From an uncultured Lachnospiraceae bacterium (GTDB lineage Bacteria > Bacillota > Clostridia > Lachnospirales > Lachnospiraceae), in contig CALZBR010000002.1 in assembly GCA_945621435.1 (NCBI GenBank), positions 35,570 to 99,569 on the forward strand: a stretch of 64,000 bases of DNA, read 5' to 3'. Shown here in pieces: positions 8,839-16,034 of this stretch; within the stretch, counting starts at the first letter, position 1; each line of letters starts with the position of its first letter. The notes beneath the pieces are model-generated. The model was not told the DNA's origin, did not search any database, and saw nothing but the letters and a program-made list of their open reading frames with translations. Made by a program: the position numbers and the translations under genes.

Positions 8839-9753
8839 TTATTTCACCGGAATCAGTCCGACCTTTTTCGCCACTTCCTGCCCCTCATCGCTCATCACAT
8901 AGGCAAACCATGCCTGTACCAGCTCATTCTGTGCGGTAATCTCCCCCTTGGTTGCCATGATAAAGGGTCTGCTCAGGCAATAGCTGCCCGCCTTGATGTT
9001 CTCTGCGGTAGGCTCAACCCCTTCCAGCGACAGGGCGAGAACACTGTCGTCTATGACATCCAGAGAGACATACCCGATGGCACCGGGAGTAGAACCGACC
9101 TTCGCCATGACAGCGCCGGTGGTATCCAGCTCATTGGCATAAGCGCATTCATTCTCAATCTTTAAAAGCTCCTCAAAGGCTCCTCTGGTTCCGCTTCCGG
9201 CCTCTCGTCCCACAACGATGATGGGTGCATCCTTGCCGCCAAGCTCGGACCAGTTTGTCACCTTACCGGTATAAATATCCTTCAGCTGCTGAACCGTCAG
9301 ATTCGTAACCGTGTTATCCTTGTGGGTGCATACCGCGATTCCGTCGATAGCCACTACATTTTCCACTGCGCCGGCTGCTTTTTCCGTATCCTTCAGATTA
9401 CGGGAAGAATTGCCGATGTCAGCAGTTCCTGTGGTCACGGCCTCAATTCCTGCACCGGAGCCCACGAATTCTGCAGTCACCTCCACATCCGGATACTTAT
9501 CCATAAAGCTTTCTGCCAGTGCATTGGACAGCTTCTCCATGGATGTGCTGCCTACCAGCTGAATGGAACCGGACAGCTCTGTATTCACTGTGGTATTACT
9601 GCCGCCTGCTCCCGTACCGGTTCCGTTACCTGCATCATTTCCTGAACTGCCTGCACCGGCAGCCGCACCACAGCCCGTCATACACAGCACACCTACCAGG
9701 CAGGCACCAAGCAACGCCTTCAGCTTCTTACTACTCTTACCGATTGTTTTCAT
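8839..9753 (-). CDS. pstS: Phosphate-binding lipoprotein PstS
   Basis: PstS captures phosphate outside the membrane and hands it to PstCA. The 304-residue precursor has a lipoprotein signal with the likely lipidated Cys28 (LCMTGC), then a Gly/Ser/Thr-rich flexible linker (about 29-55) tethering the domain to the membrane. The binding domain carries the family motifs QLVGSTSMEKL, FVGSGAGIEAV, DIGNSSRNLK and VGREAGSGTRGAF, which contribute phosphate ligands. GGAGGAAAATT precedes the ATG. A perfect small hairpin (9772-9784) sits in the leader just before the ribosome binding site. It is the first gene of the operon, behind the PhoP-box-like site at 9849-9875. Confidence 0.96.
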   Translation of the reverse strand: MKTIGKSSKKLKALLGACLVGVLCMTGCGAAAGAGSSGNDAGNGTGTGAGGSNTTVNTELSGSIQLVGSTSMEKLSNALAESFMDKYPDVEVTAEFVGSGAGIEAVTTGTADIGNSSRNLKDTEKAAGAVENVVAIDGIAVCTHKDNTVTNLTVQQLKDIYTGKVTNWSELGGKDAPIIVVGREAGSGTRGAFEELLKIENECAYANELDTTGAVMAKVGSTPGAIGYVSLDVIDDSVLALSLEGVEPTAENIKAGSYCLSRPFIMATKGEITAQNELVQAWFAYVMSDEGQEVAKKVGLIPVK

Positions 9754-9837
9754 AATTTTCCTCCATTCCTGCGGGATTATCCCGTCTTGATTTCTTTCTT
9801 ACACATCCAATCATACGCGATAGTGCAAAAGGAAAAT

Positions 9838-9875
9838 ATCATACCGGAGTAATAAATTCGTAAAATAAAAGTAAA
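9838..9875 (-). promoter_or_regulatory. pstS promoter: PhoP-box-like repeats plus -10 element
   Basis: On the plus strand GTAA(A) occurs at 9849, 9860 and 9871, spaced exactly 11 bases apart; on the minus strand this reads TTTAC, TTTAC, TTAC toward pstS. Five bases downstream is TATGAT (9843-9838), a good -10, and there is no matching -35. That layout is expected for a PhoP-activated promoter in Firmicutes, where the regulator replaces the -35. The repeats match the period seen at 5319-5359. Function is inferred. Confidence 0.72.
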
Positions 9876-9876
9876 G

Positions 9877-10410
9877 TCATCTTGTACGCAGGGTTTCGAT
9901 GATGCCATCCGCGATTGCCTGTGCCACATCATAAAAGCGATCATCCAGAAGCTGATTGTCCGCGTCTGTATTGATAAAGCCCACCTCCACCAGCACTGCC
10001 GGCATGTTCGTCCGGTTCAGCACTACCAGGTTGGGACGCTCATTCACCCCCTGATTCACAAATCCCACCATCTCTAACTGCTCATTTATGTTTGCTGCCA
10101 GCCTTGCCGCCTCACCGTATCGGTTGTACACAAGTGTCTCCACCCCGGTATACTGATTCGGGTATGGACTGGAATTGCGATGAATGGAAACAAAATAGTC
10201 CGCGCCTACGGCATTTCCCTCCATGGCCTTCTGAAAAGGGGACTCATAGACATCCGTGGTTCTGGTATAGTATACCTCTATCCCGTTTCTCTCAAGAATA
10301 TCTCCCACCGCAAGAGCCAGCGCCAGGGCATCGTCCTTTTCCTGCCGCCCCCGGTACGTGGCTCCCGGGTTTGCCCCTCCGTGACCGGCATCGATTACAA
10401 CAAGTGCCAT
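9877..10410 (-). CDS. N-acetylmuramoyl-L-alanine amidase (Amidase_3), no signal peptide
   Basis: The protein cuts the bond between MurNAc and the peptide stem of peptidoglycan. At 177 residues it is just the bare Amidase_3 domain: zinc ligands His10 (DAGHGG), Glu24 (GRQEKDD) and His77 (SIHRNSS), and catalytic Glu142 (LVEVGFIN). It starts directly at the first beta strand (MALVVIDAGHGG), with no signal peptide and no cell-wall-binding repeat. Such signal-less amidases act during mother-cell lysis in spore formers (CwlC type) or as phage lysins; no phage genes are near. The only ribosome binding site is GGGAG, 7 bases upstream, buried in the terminator hairpin at 10411-10451. Confidence 0.9.
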   Translation of the reverse strand: MALVVIDAGHGGANPGATYRGRQEKDDALALALAVGDILERNGIEVYYTRTTDVYESPFQKAMEGNAVGADYFVSIHRNSSPYPNQYTGVETLVYNRYGEAARLAANINEQLEMVGFVNQGVNERPNLVVLNRTNMPAVLVEVGFINTDADNQLLDDRFYDVAQAIADGIIETLRTR

Positions 10411-10451
10411 AAAAAAACTCCCACATAGCTTTTTTATAAGCTATGCGGGAG
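10411..10451 (-). terminator. Strong intrinsic terminator carrying the amidase ribosome binding site
   Basis: The arms at 10418-10431 and 10438-10451 pair over 14 positions with one G-U, with a 6-base loop, and are followed on the minus strand by seven T residues (10417-10411). It ends the transcript of the XRE regulator gene. The amidase ATG follows the T run immediately, so the GGGAG of the 3' arm doubles as its Shine-Dalgarno sequence. Confidence 0.88.
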
Positions 10452-10481
10452 GAATCCCATTCGTGTATGTTTTGCCTCAAA

Positions 10482-11498
10482 TCAGTTTTCTTTCCAGATC
10501 AGCTCTGCAATCCCCGAACAAACAGGAAATAAAACAGCTGCCACGGGCCAGACAATCCAGCTGACATCCCATTGCATGTTATAAAAACTGACAGCAAGAT
10601 AGATGGCGGTCACAAGGCTCCAGTAGATAGTGTGGACCCGCTGTCTCTTCTTTTCATGTCTCTTGTTGGATTTATCGAAATCCCCTTCCTCCAACAGTTT
10701 TTTGTAGCTTTCCATGATACAGGATACTCTGATGATCATATTAACGCCTGCACCGACCATTAACAGCAGAAGTCCTACCAGCGCAGTCATCACTGCATCC
10801 TCCGTGTTCTCCGGCAGTTTCATCATGCAGGCACCCACAATCAGCGGGACAACACTGATGACACACAGGATCACACCAAGCGCCATGAAGCGGATATATT
10901 TATCCTGATACTCTTCTTTCTTCTGCTTTACCATACCGGATACGCCGTAACCGGTGTCGATGTTTTCATACTCCAGGAATTTATATTTATCCAGCTTGGA
11001 GCCGGTAATAATAAACTGATACACCGCAAAGGCTATGCAGCCAAACAATGCCAGCAGTCCGATTCCCGCTGCAGCCTCCTCCGAGATGCCGAAGAATCCG
11101 CCTTCGGAGAGACCGGCAAGCACAATCAGTATAATGGGAGCATAGATGCAAAGCATCACAGCGTTGGCCAAGGCCGGTGTGGTCTTCTTTACCGTATGTA
11201 AATATTCATTGGTTTCCTCCATGGATACCTTGCGAAGGGGAGGCTCATGCCTGGAATCCTCCAGCGTAATCTCCGCAGTCGCCTGAGGCTCCTGGGCCTC
11301 CACCTCATCCTTTAACAGGTAATCGATGCTCACGCCGAAGACCTCTGACATGGCAATGATCTTCTGCAGATCCGGCACCGCCTGTGCCCCTTCCCACTTG
11401 GACACGGATTGTCTGGATACGGATAATTTCTCCGCCAGCTCCTCCTGTGACCAACCGTTCTTTTTTCTTTCGTTCATTATCTTGTCTGCTAAAATCAT
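10482..11498 (-). CDS. XRE-family regulator with C-terminal membrane domain
   Basis: The 338-residue protein has an N-terminal helix-turn-helix of the XRE/Cro type (about 3-60, with GWSQEELAEKLSVSRQSVSKWE and a PDLQKIIAMSEVFGVSIDYLL tail). A charged linker is followed by about six hydrophobic segments in pairs (about 108-185, 200-260 and 290-335). Regulators of this build are common in Clostridia and are thought to sense something at the membrane, but no ligand can be read here. The gene is flanked by its own terminator and by an intergenic region with a TTGACA hexamer and an inverted repeat that may be a self-regulatory site. Confidence 0.88.
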   Translation of the reverse strand: MILADKIMNERKKNGWSQEELAEKLSVSRQSVSKWEGAQAVPDLQKIIAMSEVFGVSIDYLLKDEVEAQEPQATAEITLEDSRHEPPLRKVSMEETNEYLHTVKKTTPALANAVMLCIYAPIILIVLAGLSEGGFFGISEEAAAGIGLLALFGCIAFAVYQFIITGSKLDKYKFLEYENIDTGYGVSGMVKQKKEEYQDKYIRFMALGVILCVISVVPLIVGACMMKLPENTEDAVMTALVGLLLLMVGAGVNMIIRVSCIMESYKKLLEEGDFDKSNKRHEKKRQRVHTIYWSLVTAIYLAVSFYNMQWDVSWIVWPVAAVLFPVCSGIAELIWKEN

Positions 11499-11557
11499 AT
11501 TTTTTCCTTTCCGGCTTTCCGCCCCTTCGTTGATGTCATCACCTTATCAGAAAAGGC

Positions 11558-11609
11558 GGTTGCAGGCTATCAATTCGACTTTTCAATTTGTCAACCGACA
11601 GTTGCAACC
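11558..11609 (-). promoter_or_regulatory. Possible promoter of the XRE gene framed by an inverted repeat
   Basis: A perfect TTGACA lies at 11594-11589 on the minus strand; the best -10 candidates 15-16 bases on (TTGATA, TGATAG) are weak. The promoter candidate is enclosed by GGTTGCA (11558-11564) and TGCAACC (11603-11609), a 7-base inverted repeat. This could be an operator for the adjacent HTH protein. The evidence is sequence pattern only. Confidence 0.35.
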
Positions 11610-11668
11610 TTGATTTCATGGGCATTTCCGGAAACTTTTTTCATAAATTCGGCAAAATATCAATAGAC

Positions 11669-13432
11669 TCAACCCGCAAACTGAGCATTGTAAAGATTCG
11701 CATAGAAACCGCCGGCGGCCAGTAGCGTTTCGTGATTTCCCTGCTCGATGATATTACCATCCTTCATCACCAGAATAATATCCGCTTCCTGGATGGTGGA
11801 CAGACGATGAGCCACAATAAAGCTGGTCCTGCCCTCCATCATGGTGGCAAAGGCATTCTGGATCCTCAGCTCGGTTCTGGTATCAATGGAGGAGGTCGCC
11901 TCATCCAGGATCAGCATGGGCGGAAGACACAGCATCACCCTTGCAATGCAGAGCAGCTGCTTCTGCCCCTGGGAAAGGCTTCCGCCGTCCTCCGTGATCA
12001 CGGTGTCATACCCCTCCGGCAGACGTTTGATAAAGCTGTGGGCATGCGCAGCCTTGGCTGCAGCTATGACTTCGTCTTCCGTAGCCTCCGGCCTGCCCAT
12101 ACAGATATTATCGCGAATGGTTCCGGATCTCAGCCAGGTCTCCTGCAGCACCATACCGTACGAGGTTCTCAGACTGCCTCTGGTCATCTCCCGGATATCC
12201 TTACCCTCCACCAGTATCCTGCCGCTGTTGACATCGTAAAACCGCATGAGCAGATTGATCAGTGTAGTCTTGCCGCAGCCGGTAGGTCCCACGATGGCCA
12301 CACGCTGACCGGGCTTTACCTCCAGATTGAAGTTCTCAATCAACTTCTTCTCAGGGACATAGCTGAAGGACACGTTCTCCAGCTTCACATTCCCTCTCAC
12401 ATTTTCCAAAACATAAGCATCCGGAACCTCCGGTACCTGGGGTTCCTCATCAATCAGCTCAAAGATACGTGCCGCACAGGCCAAAGCATTCTGCAATTCC
12501 GTAATCACCCCTGATATCTCATTGAAGGGCTTGGTGTACTGGTTCGCATAGCTCAGGAAACAGGAAAGGCGTCCCACACTGATACCGCCACGGATGGCTA
12601 ACAGTGCTCCGAAGATTCCAACGCCGGCATACACCAGACTATTGACAAAACGGGTACAGGGATTGGTCAGGGAGGAGAAGAAAATTGCCTTCAGGGAGCA
12701 TTTTTCCAGCCTGCCGTTAATCTCTGCAAACTGCTCCTTTACCTTTTCTTCCCTGGCAAATATTTTCACCACCTTCTGATTTCCAATCATCTCCTCGATC
12801 AGCGAGGTCTGCTCTCCTCTGGTCTCGGACTGCAGCTTGAACATGGAATAGGTTCTGGAGGCAATAAACTTTGCCACCAGGAAGGAAACAGGTGTTATAC
12901 ACACTACCACCAAAGTGATGGGGACATTGGTCACCAGCATGAAAAGCAGGGTGCCCAGAATCGTCAGAACCCCGGTAAACAGCTGGGTGAATCCCATCAG
13001 CAAACCGTCGGCAAAGGTATCCACATCTGCAATGACTCTGCTCACAATATCACCATAGGACCGGGAATCCAGATATTTCAGAGGTAATTCTTCCAGCCTG
13101 TGAAACGCCCGTTCCCTGATATCCTTTACCACATGATAGGTTATGTGGTTGTTGCAGGTGTTCATGACCCACTGCGCCGCCGCTGTCAGCAGCATGGCAA
13201 TGCCTATTTTCTTTAAAATGGCAAAAACGCCGTCAAACTTTACCGCATCCTTTCCCAACAGGAGGTCCACCGCGTTACCGGTCAGAATAGGAATGTACAG
13301 GGTAAGCACCACGGTAACCGCTGCCAGTATCAGTGACAGTCCCACAAGGAGCCAATACTTTCTGATATATTGCAAAACCGTTTTTAATGTTGTCATTTGG
13401 CTTGTATTCTTCTTTTCTGTTGAATGAGCCAT
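11669..13432 (-). CDS. ABC exporter half-transporter, catalytically complete partner
   Basis: The 587-residue protein has an N-terminal six-helix ABC_membrane domain (about 25-310) and a C-terminal ATPase with Walker A GPTGCGKTT, Walker B MLILDEATSSID with the catalytic Glu, and His in VAHRLST. Its signature motif is LSQGQ rather than LSGGQ. It follows the other half-transporter after one base. One partner with the normal Walker B Glu and a changed signature, the other the reverse, is the known arrangement of heterodimeric exporters such as TM287/288, BmrCD and YfiBC. The substrate is unknown; multidrug or lipid export is typical. Confidence 0.93.
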   Translation of the reverse strand: MAHSTEKKNTSQMTTLKTVLQYIRKYWLLVGLSLILAAVTVVLTLYIPILTGNAVDLLLGKDAVKFDGVFAILKKIGIAMLLTAAAQWVMNTCNNHITYHVVKDIRERAFHRLEELPLKYLDSRSYGDIVSRVIADVDTFADGLLMGFTQLFTGVLTILGTLLFMLVTNVPITLVVVCITPVSFLVAKFIASRTYSMFKLQSETRGEQTSLIEEMIGNQKVVKIFAREEKVKEQFAEINGRLEKCSLKAIFFSSLTNPCTRFVNSLVYAGVGIFGALLAIRGGISVGRLSCFLSYANQYTKPFNEISGVITELQNALACAARIFELIDEEPQVPEVPDAYVLENVRGNVKLENVSFSYVPEKKLIENFNLEVKPGQRVAIVGPTGCGKTTLINLLMRFYDVNSGRILVEGKDIREMTRGSLRTSYGMVLQETWLRSGTIRDNICMGRPEATEDEVIAAAKAAHAHSFIKRLPEGYDTVITEDGGSLSQGQKQLLCIARVMLCLPPMLILDEATSSIDTRTELRIQNAFATMMEGRTSFIVAHRLSTIQEADIILVMKDGNIIEQGNHETLLAAGGFYANLYNAQFAG

Positions 13433-13433
13433 C

Positions 13434-15200
13434 TTACCTGCCTCCTTCCTTTGCTGCCTTCAACCGTTCCTCGGGATACTGTGAGAAGTATATCTCACGA
13501 TAGACATCACAATTCTTCATCAGCTCATCATGGGTTCCGAGACCGGCCATCTCGCCGTCATCCAACACGATAATCTTGTCAGCATGACGAATGGTGGAAG
13601 CTCTCTGGGAGACAATAAAGGTTGTGGTGTTCCCTTCCAGTTCCCGAAGGGCTGCGCGGAGCTTCGCATCCGTTGCATAATCAAGGGCTGAGGCGCTGTC
13701 ATCCAGAATCAGTATCTCAGGCTTTTTCACCAGGGCTCTGGCAATGGTGAGTCTCTGTCTCTGACCGCCGGAGAGATTCTTGCCGTTCTGTGCCACCTCG
13801 GCATCCAGCTTGCCAATCTTTCCCTCTACCACTTCTCTTGCCTGGGCGGTATCAATTGCCTGCCACATCTCTTCCTCCGTGGCATCCTCCTTGCCCCACT
13901 GCAGGTTGCTGCGGATGGTTCCCTTGAACAGCACTGCCTTCTGAGGTACCATACCCACACGGTTCCGAAGCTCATTTTCGGACATATTCCTGATATCCGT
14001 TCCATTCAGACGAATCGCGCCCCCGGTCACAGGATAGAAGCCAGGGATCAGATTCACCAGAGAAGACTTGCCGGAGCCTGTTCCACCGATGATACCAACA
14101 GTCTCTCCCTTTCTCACTTCGAAATTCATATCATGTAAGGTTTCCGCACCGGCCCCCGCATAGGTCAGGGATACATGATCAAACACAAGGAATGGAATTT
14201 CCCCACCCTGCATCTTATGATCTGCGGAACCTTCCTCACTCTCTCTGAGGACAGATCCGTTCTCTATCTCAAACACACCTGCAATCCGGTCGGCACAGGC
14301 AAGTGCTTTTGTGATGGTAACGATCAGGTTCGCCAGCTTTACCAGTTCCACCAGAATCTGCGACATGTAGTTAACAATGGCGATGACCTCACCCTGGGAC
14401 AGATTGCCCAGATTTACCTGGATGGCTCCGCAATAGATCAAGGCAATGATTGCGCCGTTTACCACAATATAGGTCACAGGATTCATGATAGCGCTGATTT
14501 TGCCCACAAAGGTCTGACTGTCCGCCAGGGCTTCCGTATAATCACAGAAGCGCTTCTCTTCCTCCTCTTCCTTATGAAAGGCACGAATCACACGCACACC
14601 GGTGAGATTCTCTCTGGTGATGCCCAGTACCTTATCCAGATTCGACTGTACCTTTTTATACAAAGGCATGGTCCACATCATGATGCCAAAGACTACCACT
14701 GCCAGCAGCGGAATCGCCACCACAAAAATCATCGCACTTTTGACATCAATGGTAAATGCCATAATCATGGCACCAAATACGATAATGGGGGATCTGAGGA
14801 ACAATCTCAGTACCATATTAACCCCGGACTGTACCTGATTGATGTCGCTGGTCATCCGGGTGATCATGGTGGAGGTACCGGCTTTGTCAATATTGGTAAA
14901 ATTCAGCCCCTGAATATGATCAAACAAAGCCTGACGAAGCTTGGTCGAGAATCCCACGGCTGCCTTCGCCGCAAAAAACTGAGCCGTAACGGCGGCAACC
15001 AAACCGATCACAGCCAGCACCAGCAGACACAGTCCCATCTTCACGATGTGTCCCGTATCCTGACCTCCGATCCCCTTGTCTATGATACTTGCCATAACAA
15101 GAGGTACCATCAGTTCAAAAAAGGCCTCCAACAGCTTAAAAAGGGGGGCCAGAACCGACTCTTTTTTGTAATCCTTCAGATATTTGAGTAATCTCTTCAT
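13434..15200 (-). CDS. ABC exporter half-transporter, degenerate-site partner
   Basis: The 588-residue protein has a six-helix membrane domain (about 15-300) and an ATPase domain with Walker A GGTGSGKSS, signature LSGGQRQR and Walker B ILILDDSASALD. In Walker B the catalytic Glu is replaced by Asp, and the switch His region reads VSQRAST. This marks the non-hydrolysing site of a heterodimeric exporter, complementing its downstream partner. The gene is first of the pair and lies behind a 134-base spacer with a long palindrome. Confidence 0.93.
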   Translation of the reverse strand: MKRLLKYLKDYKKESVLAPLFKLLEAFFELMVPLVMASIIDKGIGGQDTGHIVKMGLCLLVLAVIGLVAAVTAQFFAAKAAVGFSTKLRQALFDHIQGLNFTNIDKAGTSTMITRMTSDINQVQSGVNMVLRLFLRSPIIVFGAMIMAFTIDVKSAMIFVVAIPLLAVVVFGIMMWTMPLYKKVQSNLDKVLGITRENLTGVRVIRAFHKEEEEEKRFCDYTEALADSQTFVGKISAIMNPVTYIVVNGAIIALIYCGAIQVNLGNLSQGEVIAIVNYMSQILVELVKLANLIVTITKALACADRIAGVFEIENGSVLRESEEGSADHKMQGGEIPFLVFDHVSLTYAGAGAETLHDMNFEVRKGETVGIIGGTGSGKSSLVNLIPGFYPVTGGAIRLNGTDIRNMSENELRNRVGMVPQKAVLFKGTIRSNLQWGKEDATEEEMWQAIDTAQAREVVEGKIGKLDAEVAQNGKNLSGGQRQRLTIARALVKKPEILILDDSASALDYATDAKLRAALRELEGNTTTFIVSQRASTIRHADKIIVLDDGEMAGLGTHDELMKNCDVYREIYFSQYPEERLKAAKEGGR

Positions 15201-15227
15201 TTTGTAACTCCTGTTTCTTTGTTTTGT

Positions 15228-15327
15228 CCCATCCTGCGCCCGGGTTTCTTCGCTGCGAGACCTGCATATTCCATAGCGGACTGTGTGGAATATGCAGGTC
15301 TTGGCGGAAACCCAAGTGCGGGATGGG
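15228..15327. repeat. Long imperfect palindrome (about 100 bases), possible structured RNA
   Basis: Three nested paired blocks surround one centre: 15228-15239 with 15316-15327, 15242-15248 with 15307-15313 (7 of 7), and 15258-15273 with 15286-15301 (16 of 16), with a 12-base loop. It fills the spacer between the phosphopantetheinyl transferase gene and the ABC exporter genes. The imperfect pairs (15238/15317, 15235/15320, 15257/15302) are G-T on the plus strand and would be A-C mismatches in a minus-strand RNA. No T run follows on either side, so it is not a simple terminator. Confidence 0.7.
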
Positions 15328-15334
15328 AGGGAAT

Positions 15335-16012
15335 CTATGAAATGGTAGATTTCTTACGACAGATGCTGAGTGCATAACCCTCCGGCGCCGGAGGTTCCAA
15401 CCATTCTATATCGTTTCTGGCCGATACAGCTTCGGTTATCAGCCCGGTAAAGATGCCTTCCCCGGTCAGCTTTCCCAGTGCTTCCTTTTTCGTCCATAGC
15501 TGATAGAAATTCTTAACCAGATCCTCCCCGGCACAATCGGCAAGAAACCGTTTCTCTTCATCTGAGAAAAAGCGTTCTGCGATTTGATGCAGCCTTTTCC
15601 CCTCTTCCATCTTTTGAAGGTCGGCACCTATTTCTCTCTCGGACACCGCACACAGCACATAAGTGCCCGAATGAGAAATACTGAACTGAACCGGGATATC
15701 CTTTAAGTATGGTTTCCCATGGGCACCATAACCATAATTCAGCGATAGGGGATAATTTTCCTCTGTCATTTCCGCCAATAATTCACTGACAGTAAACCTT
15801 CGCAAAAAAGCTGCGGTAAGCTTTCGCTCCGCCACAGCCTTCTGCAACAGCAGTCCGGCTCCGCGGCTTGCCGCCCGGGCTGTCCTGCCTTGTATTCGAC
15901 TCACCTTCTCCAGACGATGGGAATCCAGTCTGGCGTCGACACTCTGTACCAAAGAAGAATCATCACTGTCCAATAATTCCTCCAGGTTCAGAAGATAAAC
16001 TCTATCCTGCAT
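15335..16012 (-). CDS. 4'-phosphopantetheinyl transferase, Sfp type
   Basis: The enzyme transfers the phosphopantetheine arm of CoA to a serine of carrier proteins. In the 225-residue protein the substrate-recognition stretch (FSISHSGTYVLCAVS), the Mg-binding motif IGADLQ (family form is GxDxE) and the FYQLWTKKEALGKLTGEG motif are in the right order. The Q in place of the usual Glu of GxDxE is slightly unusual. GGAG lies 8 bases before the ATG. No polyketide or nonribosomal peptide genes are in this window, so its carrier protein is unknown; fatty acid ACP is possible. Confidence 0.88.
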   Translation of the reverse strand: MQDRVYLLNLEELLDSDDSSLVQSVDARLDSHRLEKVSRIQGRTARAASRGAGLLLQKAVAERKLTAAFLRRFTVSELLAEMTEENYPLSLNYGYGAHGKPYLKDIPVQFSISHSGTYVLCAVSEREIGADLQKMEEGKRLHQIAERFFSDEEKRFLADCAGEDLVKNFYQLWTKKEALGKLTGEGIFTGLITEAVSARNDIEWLEPPAPEGYALSICRKKSTIS

Positions 16013-16034
16013 ATCAGATTCTCCACATCTGCAG

